Assembly (NCBI GenBank): GCA_028015205.1
Contig: CM051513.1
Coordinates: 51,410,341-51,474,340 of the forward strand
Length of the DNA: 64,000 nucleotides
Direction: 5' to 3'
Source of the DNA: Mytilisepta virgata
Taxonomy: Eukaryota; Mollusca; Bivalvia; Mytilida; Mytilidae
Positions 12,238-22,387 of this stretch are shown piece by piece (position 1 is the first letter of the stretch; every line of letters starts with the position of its first letter). The notes under the pieces were generated by a model. The model made no database searches. It was not told where the DNA came from and saw only the letters and a program-made list of their open reading frames with translations. The position numbers and the translations under genes are program-made.

Positions 12238-12907
12238 CTGCGGGATAATATCAAAAGCATGTAATGAATTCAGACATAAAATTTGTTGGTACAATATTCT
12301 TATAATGTTCATTAAATTAATCCTCTCGAGCTGAATTGGGTAGATAACCATTAGAGAATTGTACTAAAGTTAATTCCCTTTAATTTTTCGCTGGACTATA
12401 TACAGAAGATATTAATTAAGCCCCTGCTCAGAGAATCATATGAACTTTATAAAACACTCCGCTCACAAAATATTCTAGATATGATTCCAGATGATTTAGA
12501 TATATTGGAAAAATTGTCAATATGCAATTATTTAAGGAATATAAAATCTCTGAAACCGATTCTGAAATCAGAGATTTATTATGTTTTGATTGAAAATTTT
12601 AAGGAAAAACTAAATTCCTTTAAAGAACAGAATAAACTGCACTTTTAAAGATATCTGAAATACAACACAGAACCAGAGATCTATCTATAAAATTCCCAAA
12701 CTTCTTTGTCCAAAGTCGAGGAAGGGACATCTGATATATACAATATTTTGTTTAGGAAATATATGTGTATAAATGTCACATACTGTGTTTATATGACAAT
12801 AAATTTTATTTTATTTGATTTAGAAAGGCACAATCTTGACCAAAATCTTAAACAACCAAATATCATCAAAGTCTTTTTTTTAGAAAAATAATAAAAAACA
12901 CATTCAT
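12238..12907. other. Intron sequence with one unexplained open stretch
   Basis: It lies between host exons. On the plus strand, 12421-12648 is open for 75 codons without a start, with coding-like composition (peptide begins PLLRESYELYKTLRSQ). No family is recognised. It may be a fragment of a mobile-element protein. Nothing else is seen. Confidence 0.4.
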
Positions 12908-13255
12908 ATGGTAAAGTCTAGGTAAGGTGATCTTTTCCTGAGAAAGATGAAACCAAATGGTAAAGTCTAGGTAAGGTGAACTTTTCCTGAGAAAGATGAA
13001 ACCAAATGGTAAAGTCTAGGTAAGGTGAACTTTTCCTGAGAAAGATGAAACCAAATGGTAAAGTCTAGGTAAGGTGAACCTTTCCTGAGAAAGATGAAAC
13101 CAAATGGTAAAGTCTAGGTAAGGTGAACTTTTCCTGAGAAAGATGAAACCAAATGGTAAAGTCTAGGTAAGGTGAACTTTTCCTGAGAAAGATGAAACCA
13201 AATGGTAAAGTCTAGGTAAGGTGAACTTTTCCTGAGAAAGATGAAACCAAATGAA
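12908..13255. repeat. 49-bp tandem repeat, 7 near-identical copies
   Basis: The unit contains ggtaaagtctaggtaaggtg followed by aacttttcctgagaaagatg and recurs every 49 bp from 12911. Copies differ by only one or two bases, so the array is recent or homogenised. It sits in the intron between exons 13902-13756 and 12237-11843. Confidence 0.97.
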
Positions 13256-13755
13256 AAAAGATGGAAATTAAAGATATGATTATGTTTTTTAACCAGTGAT
13301 AGTTAAAAAATGTGAATTGTAACCTTTGGTAGCCATGGTAACGTGGATATTTAGTACTTTTGTTTAATTGACGTCAATGTATTATTACGAGAATGTTGAA
13401 CATCCATTGGAAACTAATCAGAAAATTTATAAATCATTTCGAGAATGTTCCAGGTCCATTGAGAAAAATATTTTGGTCTAATTCAATTCAATGTCGAATA
13501 AGATAAGATATGATTTGTTCTGCATTATAGCCAGTGAAATTGTTATCTCAAATGTCTCGAATTGTGTCCTCGAGTGTATCATTAGCTCAAGTGGTATTTT
13601 TGTATGTTTAGCTGCCAATTTCTTACTCTAATCCTATATCGCAGATGAGGAAACTTCTCGCTTGGCAATCAACTATTAACCCGAGAATTGATTCCGTATT
13701 CAGACGGGTGCATATACGAGGTTTTCTCTTTTAAAGTCTAATTTAAAAAACTTAC
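13256..13755. other. Intron, nothing recognised
   Basis: This is AT-rich intronic sequence of the minus-strand gene between its 49-bp array and exon 13756-13902. No open frame or repeat structure. Confidence 0.6.
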
Positions 13756-13902
13756 CTGAAGATTTGATTACGGAAGCTAAAGAGCAGGAACATGTATTCT
13801 GATCAAAGAATGTTCCCGGCGCACATCTACGGGTAATGTTTGTACCGTGTACATCTTCATAGTACTTAGACTGGTCCATAGTGTATATGTATCTGTAACA
13901 CC
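13756..13902 (-). CDS. Chitin-binding (peritrophin-A-like) exon
   Basis: The acceptor gaattttttag opens the exon and the donor TCAG before gtaagttttt closes it. It is 147 bp, entered and left in phase 1. The peptide has CYRYIYTM, SKYYEDV, RRCAPGTFFDQNTCSC, i.e. the aromatic block, C-x-P-G-x-x-F-D and closing Cys residues of the type-2 chitin-binding fold. The CSC ending is also seen in Pif/BMSP-like shell proteins by family knowledge. Together with exon 15340-15140 it probably builds the second Cys-rich chitin-binding region. Confidence 0.85.
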
Positions 13903-13984
13903 CTAAAAAATTCAAATGGTTGGAGTTGGATGCAGATAAAATGGACAAGAAACTGAAAGAATTTAATCATACAGAACATCGAAT

Positions 13985-14110
13985 TAGCAAATATAAACAC
14001 AACAGAAAAACCACTAGATATCAAACAGGAACTTCACAAACTGTCCCTTAAAAGAGTAAACCTAGGTGCTCCAGAGTTCATCTTCAGTATGTGACATCTG
14101 TCGTTCCGAC
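13985..14110. repeat. Fragment of a dispersed repeat shared with 32.97 and 60.06 kb
   Basis: The segment around 14060 contains cctaggtgctccagagttca. Its complement resembles the ccggagcacctg segments at 32962-33030 and 60060-60150. Boundaries are approximate and the similarity is short. Confidence 0.35.
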
Positions 14111-14159
14111 CAATCAAACATACAGCACAGCTGTATATAACTACTGGAGTCACTATATT

Positions 14160-14470
14160 TCCATTCTTACACAAACATTTAAAATTAGACTCCCTTACAC
14201 AAACATTTCAAATCGGACTCCCTTACACAAACATTTCAAATCAGACTCCCTTACACTAACATTTCAAATCAGACTCCCTTACACAAACATTTCAAATCAG
14301 ACTCCCTTACACAAACATTTCAAATCAGACTCCCTAACACTAACATGTCAAATCAGACTCACTTACACGAACATTTCAAATTAGACTCCCTTACACGAAC
14401 ATTTCAAATTAGACTCCCTTACACAAACATTTCAAATCAGACTCCCTTACACAAACATTACAAATCCTGA
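14160..14470. repeat. 28-bp tandem repeat, about 11 copies
   Basis: The unit contains ttacacaaacatttcaaatc followed by agactccc, with a 28 bp period and base substitutions between copies (aatc, aatt, acga, acta variants). A plus-strand open frame across it is produced by the repeat and is not a gene. It is intronic to the host gene. Confidence 0.93.
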
Positions 14471-15139
14471 CGAATTATATGAAACACCTTTTTTAAAGAA
14501 TATGAAATGTTTTTTTTTTTTTGATGTAACATATGAATAATTGCTCTAATTGACTGGTTAAATCTTTTCAATTGGTTATAATTTTTATTTTCATTAATAA
14601 TTTGATGAAGAAGAGGAGTTACAAAATTGCACTGAAATTATACAGTGTAAAACAAAATATCATTAAATGTTCAAATAGCATACAGAATGTCAATGATATC
14701 TTCATGATAATTAAATCATGCTTATTGTCGAGCTTCTCATGGTATAAAACTTTTTTAATGAAGTGAAGAGAATATTTTTGCATTGTGGATATCGGCGGAG
14801 TTTTACATTACTTGGAGATCAAATTCAATGTTACCGCTACATGTGACACAATAATCAAGACAAACATTTAAGAAAAAAATATCTAGATTTCATCAATCAC
14901 TATAAGCAGTAGCGTTGTTTGGTCATGTTTGGTCATGTTTGTATTGTTTGTATTCATTTAAGGTTATTGCACCTGAATTCCACATTACCCGATTCGCTAC
15001 TCATAATTCGAAGAGATATACATCATTAATGATAATCATTTACTTCTGCAGATTCCATTTTTACTGAGTAAACTGGTCTTTTTGCTCACTTGTCGATCTA
15101 CAAATGTAGAACTGCATAAACACCTGTATATACACATAC
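14471..15139. other. Intron, nothing recognised
   Basis: AT-rich intron sequence containing a T-run near 14511 and a short ggtcatgtttg duplication near 14920. No domain or RNA gene was seen. Confidence 0.6.
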
Positions 15140-15340
15140 TTCTCTCCTGTGTGATCTTATTCGTAGGGTTAATACATGGTGTAGTGCAGGAAAAATCTTC
15201 TAAGCAGCCAACGCCTTGTACATATCTCTGATTAGGACGAGGACAGCAGGTGGCGTTTGCTCTATAGTTAAAGCATGTCCAATAACCACTACAAAGGTCT
15301 GTCATTGCTAACGTTCCGGACGAATAACTCGCACAGTGAT
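15140..15340 (-). CDS. Cys-rich chitin-binding-like exon
   Basis: The acceptor gtttggtttacag and a donor AGAA before gtatgtgt bound a 201 bp exon, phase 1 in and out. The peptide has ten Cys residues, with LCSGYWTCFNY, ATCCPRPNQRYV, GVGCLEDFSC and TPCINP. The spacing C-x4-5-Y-x-x-C ... CC ... Y-x-x-G-x-G-C resembles the atypical chitin-binding repeats of molluscan shell matrix proteins. The exact Pfam family cannot be stated without a search. The first split codon (G plus AT, Asp) follows directly from exon 16109-15915. Confidence 0.8.
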
Positions 15341-15479
15341 CTGTAAACCAAACACATACAGATTATACGAAACAATTTAAGAATGGAGGTAAATTATTTT
15401 TGTAAGATAAGAACATGAAGAAGTTTTATTGTTTAAAACTAAGTATTAATATGTTATAAATACTCTTGCCGCGAAAATG

Positions 15480-15905
15480 CTACATACACATCATCCATAT
15501 AAACATTTACAACAAACCACTTACTACAGAACAATGACAACAAAATAATACTAAAAAAACATGGCAATAAAACACTTCCCATATAAACATGGCAATAAAA
15601 CAATTACCATATAAACATGTTAATAAAACACTTACCATACAAATATGGCAACAAAACACCTATTATATAATCATGGCAAGAAAACATTAACCATATATTC
15701 ATAACAATCCAACACTTACCATACAAATATGGCAACAAAACTTACCAATCATGGCAAGAAAACACTTACCAAATATTTCATGGCAATCAAACACTTACTA
15801 AATAAACATAGCAACAAAACACTTACCATATATAATTGTCAATAAAACACTTACCATATGAAAATGGCAACAATTAAAACACTTTCCAAATTAACATAGC
15901 AATAC
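15480..15905. repeat. Degenerate ~28-bp array made of copies of a 5' splice site
   Basis: The plus strand reads repeated cttaccatataaacatggc plus aataaaac. The minus strand therefore reads atggtaagtgttttat again and again. The genuine donor of the adjacent exon (TTATATG followed by gtaagtattgtattgc, 15914) has the same sequence, so the array looks like an expansion of the exon's own exon/intron border. Donor-like copies occur near 15852, 15824, 15767, 15743, 15717, 15633 and 15605. Confidence 0.85.
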
Positions 15906-15914
15906 AATACTTAC

Positions 15915-16109
15915 CATATAAACAATTTACCAACCAGCTGTACTGACATGTCAAATCAAATTCATCAAAGAACTTTCCAAACGGGCATGTTTTTACATCC
16001 TGAATTACACCGCCATTTTTATCAGGTCTGATGTCATAATATTTTGTACAATCACCAGGATAAGCTTTGTAACCAAATTTCGTGTCCTTTATGCAGTTTG
16101 GACAAAATT
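15915..16109 (-). CDS. Chitin-binding type-2 (peritrophin-A) domain exon
   Basis: The exon is 195 bp, with acceptor ttcatatttcag and donor TATG before gtaagtattg, phase 1 at both ends. The six expected Cys are present in the order FCPNC, YPGDCTKYYDI, VKTCPFGKFFDE, LTCQY, VNC. Aromatic residues sit at the usual sugar-stacking positions (YKAYPG, KYYD, FFDE). By family knowledge this fold binds chitin in shell, cuticle or gut matrix. It follows the Ser/Thr/Pro linker exon and precedes a second Cys-rich exon, an order typical of secreted shell matrix proteins. Confidence 0.92.
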
Positions 16110-16388
16110 CTGAAATATGAATCAAAATTTAAAAGCATAAAATTACCTGATTGCAGCTTAATGATATTTTACGATATACTGGATAGGGATGTCAATACAG
16201 AAGGCTATTCATAATATTTGTTCCGAAAGGAACAAAAAACATCGAACAAAACTAGAGCATTAGGAATATGAACTCTCAAAGAAAGCTTCGAGTGCCATCA
16301 AGAGATGCGGAAGGGTAAAAATATCATATTTGGTTTATACGGCACTGATATTGATGCGTAAAATACAACAAACATATACAGAGCTTAC

Positions 16389-16457
16389 CTTCAACGAATG
16401 GTTTTGCTGTTGATGGCGGTAATACTGTCGTCTGAGGTGAAACTGTTGTTGTAATTT
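16389..16457 (-). CDS. Thr/Pro-rich linker exon
   Basis: A 69 bp exon (acceptor ttatgtattacag, donor GAAG before gtaagctct), phase 1 in and out. It encodes a short Thr/Ser/Pro-rich linker with TTTVSPQTTVLPPSTAKPF. Such linkers are often O-glycosylated; that is inference. It separates the VWA domain from the chitin-binding domain. Confidence 0.85.
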
Positions 16458-16904
16458 CTGTAATACATAAAAAGGTGAAGCGAACAACATAATTTGTTAC
16501 AACTATAAACATTTTTTAAGAGAAAAAGAGTATATAAACGAATTACATGTGGTTTTCCTGAAAGAAAATGTATGTATTTGTAAGTGCCGGTTCTGGACAG
16601 ATTGTCTTTACACTGAAGTATTATTAACCGCTACGCGGGATGGTTCCCTCAGGAAACGTTCCAGTGCAGCCATAAACGAAAGATGCCAAGTAGGGATGCT
16701 TAGTGGAATTGCGCGCCCCTTCCAAGATTGATGATTCTTGAGCAAAAGACGTAATCAACGAAGACTTAATACAAGACGAAGATAAGTAGGTATTAATAAG
16801 ATCGTGACCCATTAATTGTATCTGGTTGATCTCAATAGCCAATAAAGTGAGCGGGGACATTCCATATTTTGGCTACCACGCGCTAAGAATACTTCAATAC
16901 ATAC
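16458..16904. other. Intron with no recognised gene
   Basis: It lies between the last VWA exon and the linker exon. Small open frames on both strands around 16549-16860 overlap each other and show no domain. Part of it may be a dispersed repeat. Confidence 0.5.
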
Positions 16905-17023
16905 CATCACACATTCTAGCCTTAAGTTTTTCTTTGAATTCCCGAATAAATTTTCTGTCTGTCATACTGTTTGTTAAAATCAGGGTCTTTTTTTGGTCAG
17001 TAGCTAATCGTTGTAACTCGTAT
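16905..17023 (-). CDS. Final exon of the VWA domain (after the 39 kb intron)
   Basis: A strong acceptor (ttaattttttttttag) and donor (GATG before gtatgtat) bound a 119 bp exon. It is entered with one base completing the CT left by exon 56482-56338. The peptide begins YELQRLATDQ and ends REFKEKLKARMC. This corresponds to the last strand and helix of a VWA fold, where ELxxIAS-type sequence follows IGxG and a Cys usually closes the domain. Without it the VWA encoded at 56-60 kb would lack its C-terminal third. Confidence 0.88.
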
Positions 17024-17287
17024 CTAAAAAAAAATTAAAAAGAACATTCGAATTTTCAAATATTCACTGTGTAAAAAGAATAATTCTACTTAGTTTTAAA
17101 CATTCGATATTGTATTTCTTCCTTTCCTTATTATTATGTACTAGGAAAATTCGGATTACTTTCCCTTTAAACCATTTTTTTTATATAATTAATTAATTTA
17201 ATTAAAGCTTTGATTTTGATTTAGAAATGTTTAAAACTTAACAGATATTTATTGATAATTGATATAACTACCATTTTACTTTGTATT

Positions 17288-17469
17288 TGTAATGTATTCA
17301 TATAATGCCAATCGTGTGAAAGTGGGCGGAGTTTGTCTGCATGTTACATGTCAATTTATATCTAAGCCTGTAACTTCTTATCTTTAGTTTAGTATTAGAT
17401 TTAGTAACCAAAGCAATGACTTAGTTTTGATTCTCAGGATATATTTAAGCCGAAAATCCCGATATTTCA
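17288..17469 (+). repeat. Element C 5' LTR
   Basis: 182 bp, TGTAATG...TTTCA, directly repeated at 21471-21654. Followed after one base by the primer-binding site. Confidence 0.95.
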
Positions 17470-17563
17470 GTGGCGACGAGGCGATGGGATCATTTTTTAA
17501 GTGTAATTAGGATTAAATTCCGATATTTTAGCGAAAGGATTAGATTCCGAAATCACAGAAACA

Positions 17564-18353
17564 ATGGCTGGACATTTAGATTTACATGCACCCGAACCAT
17601 TTAAAGTAATCGGCGAAACAAACTTAGCAAAATCGTGGAACAATATTTGAAACGCTTCGAGTATTATTTGAAACCAACTGGAGTGTCTAAAGATGAACAA
17701 AAGAGGGCAATGTTATTACACATATCGGGATACGAAGTGCAAGATATATTTGAAACTTTACCTGATTCTGGAACAAAATACGATCAAGCAGTTAACGCGC
17801 TTAATAATTACTTTGAACCAAAGAAACACATTCAGTTTGAGAGACATATGTTTCGGAAATCAAAACAAGAGACAACTGAAATAATTGACGATTTCATTGT
17901 GAGAATTTCAAAACTTGCAATTGCTTGTGACTTCAGACCTGATCAAAGTGAGGATATGATCAGAGACCTAATCGTAGATTGCTGCAAATCAACGGAACTA
18001 CGAAGGAAATTACTAGCCACACAAGATCTAACATTAGAAAAAGTTCAGAGACTTGGCAGAACTTATGAATTAGCTGTGACACATTCCGAGAAAATGGAAA
18101 ATGGAAACCATTCAGAGCAGAGGACACAAGACCCAGAAGTCAACAAACTTCGACAAAAACCGAAGCAGTTCAAACCGAGAGGAGCACCGAAATCGTTTCA
18201 AGCCGGAAACCACAGTGTGAAAAATTTTCGCGATCAACTGCTCAGTGTTACAGATGTGGACGAACTGGACATTACGGGAAAGATTGTAGGATATCACGAG
18301 ATATCAAATGCCATAAATGTGGAAATACCGGACATTTCGCCAAAATGTGCTAA
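17564..18353 (+). pseudogene. Element C gag
   Basis: The ATG at 17564 opens MAGHLDLHAPEPF; the frame changes near 17630 into a long capsid-like segment (17635-18240) with helices around QYLKRFEYYLKP and YDQAVNALNNYFEPKK. Another frame change near 18240 leads to two canonical CCHC zinc knuckles, CYRCGRTGHYGKDC and CHKCGNTGHFAKMC, and a stop at 18351. By family knowledge Gag packages the element RNA into cytoplasmic particles. At least two frameshifts break this copy. Confidence 0.85.
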
Positions 18354-21275
18354 TCCAAATCAACAAAAAATGTGCACGCGATCGAAAAAGAGGATTCCGA
18401 TTTTGAAATATTCATCTTGGATGGAAAGGATAGTGCAGTTGTTCCGCTTACTATTGAAGGTTAATTGATCAATGTTCTCATAGATTCTGGCGCGTCGATT
18501 AATGCAATTGACAGAAAAAACTTTTGAAAGATTAAAAACGTCTAAGACGCAAATTGAAAAATGTGCAATTAATATATTTCCATACTGTAGTAAATCACCT
18601 TTACAAATGTTTGGCAAGACAAAATTATGCGTGAGCGTACAAGATAAACAGCATGAAATAGAATTTCATATTATTAAGGGTGACGGGAAACCTTTAATTG
18701 GCCATAAAACCGCAATCGAATTAGGATTACTACACATTGGTATGATAAACAGTGTAAACACCGTGGCGAATCAAAAATACAGACACAATTATTAGTTCAT
18801 TCAAGGACAGATTTGAAGGTATAGGCAAATTGAAAGATTTTCAGTTAAAATTACATATTGACAAAACCGTGAAACCGGTCGCTCAGCCCGTAAGAAAAAT
18901 TCCATTTAAGATGAGAAAACAAGTCGAAGCTAAAATTGAAGAACTCGAAAAGTCCGATGTAATTGAGAAAGTCGAGGGCCCTACCCCGTGGGTCTCAGGG
19001 TTAGTAGTCGTGCCGAAAACAAACAACGATGTACGCCTGTGCGTTGATATGCGACAAGCAAATAAGGCTGTTCAAAGAGAGCGATTTCCTATTCCTAATA
19101 TAGAAGATGTTTTACAACAAATGAACAGGTCGGCACTATTTTCGCGACTTGATCTGAAACAATCGTTCCATCAATTAGAATTGGACGAAAATTCGAGGTA
19201 TATCACAACATTTGTATGCCACAAAGGATTGTACAGATACAAACGTTTAATGTTTGGAATCAATTCTGCACCCGAATTACATCAGCGCGTTATTGAACAA
19301 ATAATACCGGGTTGTAATAATATCGCAGATGATATAATTATTTATGCAAAAACTTGAACATGATCAAACGCTCCGTGCCTTGTTAACACGCCTACGTGAA
19401 AAAAATCTTACTCTGAACCGAGACAAGTGCGAGTTCAACTAAACGCAATTAAAATTCATGGGACATATATTATCAAAAGACGGAGTACAACCAGATCTTG
19501 ATAAGATTAAGGCAGTGTGTGATTTCGAAACACCGGAAAATCCAACAAGCGTGAAATCATTCTTAGGACTTGTAAATTTCTGCACAAAATATATTTCTAA
19601 TTTTGCTACAATTGCGGAGCCGCTCCGCAAGTTGACCAGAAAAGATTTTCAATGGCAGTGGACGTCCGAACAGTAAAACACGTTCGAAAAACTCAAACAA
19701 TCCTTAACCAGTGCTGACGTTATGTCATATTACAATCCAAATGCAGAAACAAACGTTGTTGTAGACGCATCTCCATTCGGTGTCGGTTCAATCTTAATGC
19801 AAAAACAATCTAATGGTGATTTTAGGCCCGTGGCCTACGTTAGCAGAACTTTAAGTCCAGTTGAAAGGAGGTACTCACAAACAGAACGCGAAGCGCTAGG
19901 AGTTTATTGGGGAATTCGGAGATTTAAAGTGTATTTATACGGAAAAGACTTTACTGTGTACACCGATCACAAACCGCTTGAAAGAATATACACAGCAGCA
20001 CACGAAAAACCACCATGTATTCAGAAATGGGTTTTAAATTTACAAAACCACAATTTCACTGTGAAATACCGACCAGGTCATTTAAACGCGGCCGACATAT
20101 TATCGAGATCTCCGAGTAAAGACTGCGAAATTGACACTGACGCAGAAACTGAAGAATATGTTTACTATGTAGCAAATAATGCTTGCCCGAGAGCAATGAA
20201 TTTAGATGAAATAGAGAGCGCGTCCGCCCGAGATGACATTTTGAAACAAGTCAGAAATTGTATTGAAAAAAACAAGTGGTCTAGACAAGGACAAATGAAA
20301 CCTTTCTTTCCTATACGAAAGGAACTAACCGTGCAGAATTCTGTTGTACTTAAAGGGACAAAAATAGTGATGTAGAATCAATGATTCAAAACTGTCATGC
20401 TTGTTAATTATTGTGTAATCTCCCGCTTCCGCCAACAGTAGAAATGACAAAATTGCCTGACGGTCCGTGGAAGAAATGTGCGATTGGTCCGTATGCAAAC
20501 AATAATATTTGTTGGTATTGATTGATTATTTTTCCAGATTCCCGGAGGTGGAAATAATAAGGTCGATTACAAGTGCTACAATTATTAAAAAAAAATTCAA
20601 AGGTTTTCTTAGTTATAATGGGATTAAACACACAAGAGTTACTCCATATTGGCCCCGTGCCAACGGACTTGTCGAAAATTTCAATAAAACATTAAAGAAA
20701 ACCATCCGAAGGAAAAAACTGGCATGTTGAACTCTATAATTTTCTATTACAATATCGTGGTACTCCGCATACAACGACTGGTTGTGCACCTGCTACTTTG
20801 TTGTTTAACAGAACTGTAAGAACCAAATTACCAAGCGTTATTAAAGACAATGTTCCTGAAGAAGTTAAAGAAAGGGACGCGAAAAACAAAGCTAAGGAAA
20901 AGTATTATGCTGACAAAGGAAAAGATGAAAATTACAAGAGACTTGGTGTTGGACAAAAAGTGATTCTAAAACTCAGAGATGGAAATAAACTTTCAACAAA
21001 ATTCGAAAACAAAAGTGTACAGAGTAGTTAGACAGACTGGAACAAGTGTACTCGTGAGGTCAGATAACGGACAAACTTTCTATAGAAACATTTCACATGT
21101 CAGACCGTATCATGTAGGATTAATCACCGGACAGAACCGTAACGACGACCGTCTCGTAAATGTTCGACCACACAGGATTCGTAAACAACCCGCAAGATTT
21201 AATGACTTTATTTTATCTGATTATCAGTGCGCCGATATTTACCAGATGGCTGATGTTTCTCAGTATAAACATTAA
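18354..21275 (+). pseudogene. Element C pol: protease, RT, RNase H, integrase
   Basis: Protease active site VLIDSGAS lies at about 18474. RT (18830-19357) shows VRLCVDMRQANK, FSRLDLKQSFHQ, FGINSAPE and IADDIIIYA, where the usual YADD Tyr is Ile. RT connection and RNase H (19440-20375) show GHILSKDG, SFLGLVNF, VVVDASPFGVG and VYTDHKPLE. Integrase retains the second Cys pair of the zinc module (QNCHAC), VLIDYFSRFPE with the first Asp, and ANGLVENFNKTL with the Glu. The block with the second catalytic Asp is deleted between LSYNGI and KHTRVTPYW. Several stops and frameshifts are present. It is not functional. Confidence 0.9.
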
Positions 21276-21470
21276 ATTGTCTTGTTCTGTGTGAAAGGAG
21301 GAGAGTGATAGGAATTAATGACTTTTTGGATAATTAAAATTCTTCATCTTGGACTATAAATTTACCGAGTTTGATTTTAGTGCTTTCTTGTTTTCATTTC
21401 ACATTGACAGTAAAATTAATTTTATGTTTATTTGTTAAACGGAAAGTTTCATTCAAAAACAAGGAAGAGA

Positions 21471-21654
21471 TGTAATGTATATTCATATAATGCCAATCGT
21501 ATGAAAGTGGGCGGAGTTTGTCTGCATGCTACATGTCAATTTATATCTAAGCCTGTAACTTCTTATCTTTAGTTTAGTATTAGATTTAGTAACCAAAGCA
21601 ATGACTTAGTTTTGATTCTCAGGATATATTTAAGCCGACTATTCCGATATTTCA
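21471..21654 (+). repeat. Element C 3' LTR
   Basis: 184 bp copy of the 5' LTR, preceded by the polypurine tract aaggaagaga at 21461-21470. Confidence 0.95.
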
Positions 21655-21659
21655 GTATT

Positions 21660-22230
21660 TATAATATAACTTTCTGCACAAACAGTACATAGAATTTACA
21701 TAGAATTTACTGTTACAGTAAAAACTAAGGCGTATCTGCCTCGTGCATAGCTGTGTCCTTAGATGGTTTTGGCTTTACCCCTTTTGTTCATTTTGGCACT
21801 TTTGAATTTGCTCTTCAACTTTTTTGATTGTTGTTTGATTTAAATCGACGAAATGTGCTCATCTCGTGCATCAAAATTGGTATCAAAGAATTTTATTTTT
21901 TACTACTGAGTCGATGCCGCTGCTGGTGGACTCCAAGTCCCCGAGGATATCCCCAGCTCATATATAGTCGATGCCGCTGCTGGTGGACTCCAAGTCCCCG
22001 AGGGTATCCCCAGCTCATACATATTCGATGCCGCTGCTGGTGGACTCCAAGTCCCCGAGGGTATCCCCAGCTCATACATAGTCGATGCCGCTGCTGGTGG
22101 ACTCCACACATACATTATCCAAATTGTGTTGTTGTATATAGTTACAAGAACAACATACATGTATAATATGAACACACAATAGCATACATAACTACATATA
22201 AAAGATAAAGCAGTTATGGATCTCCTTTCC
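21660..22230. repeat. 57-bp tandem repeat (21911-22110) in a dispersed repeat
   Basis: Units starting at 21911, 21968, 22025 and 22082 contain tcgatgccgctgctggtgga and ccccgagg.tatccccagctc; there are 3.5 copies of exactly 57 bp. Because 57 is a multiple of three, both strands stay open and encode 19-residue repeats, which is a by-product. Flanking sequence (21660-21905 and 22110-22230) shows no gene and probably belongs to the same interspersed repeat type. Confidence 0.9.
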
Positions 22231-22387
22231 TCTGTTCTAACTTCCGGTAACATGGCTGCGTCCATGGCGAGAAAATGTGAAGCTTAAATTATGAAATAGT
22301 GGTGCAAATTGTAAACTGATGGCCTAAAAACAAACGTTTATAAACTCATAAATCTTCATTGACATTATTTAATCTAAAAGAAACACG

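Larger units (their letters stand above)
17283..21659 (+). mobile_element. Gypsy element C: complete Ty3/gypsy with 5-bp target duplication
   Basis: LTRs at 17288-17469 and 21471-21654 begin TGTAATG and end TTTCA, and differ by about five substitutions plus a 2-bp indel. The direct repeat GTATT flanks them (17283-17287 and 21655-21659), so both ends are the original insertion ends. The primer-binding site TGGCGACGAGG starts at 17471. A purine tract, aaggaagaga, abuts the 3' LTR. Internal order is gag, protease, RT, RNase H, integrase. The length of about 4.37 kb is short for the family because of internal deletions. Confidence 0.95.

Noticed and set aside
14091..14384. 97-codon plus-strand frame of repeated YTNISN / HKHFKS peptides
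   Set aside because: Pure translation of the 28-bp tandem repeat; the host gene is on the other strand.
16549..16860. Overlapping frames on both strands between host exons as a small gene
   Set aside because: They shadow each other, lack domains, and interrupt an intron whose flanking exons join in phase.
21828..22265. Open frames on both strands over the 57-bp repeat
   Set aside because: Period divisible by three keeps frames open without selection; no start context or domain.
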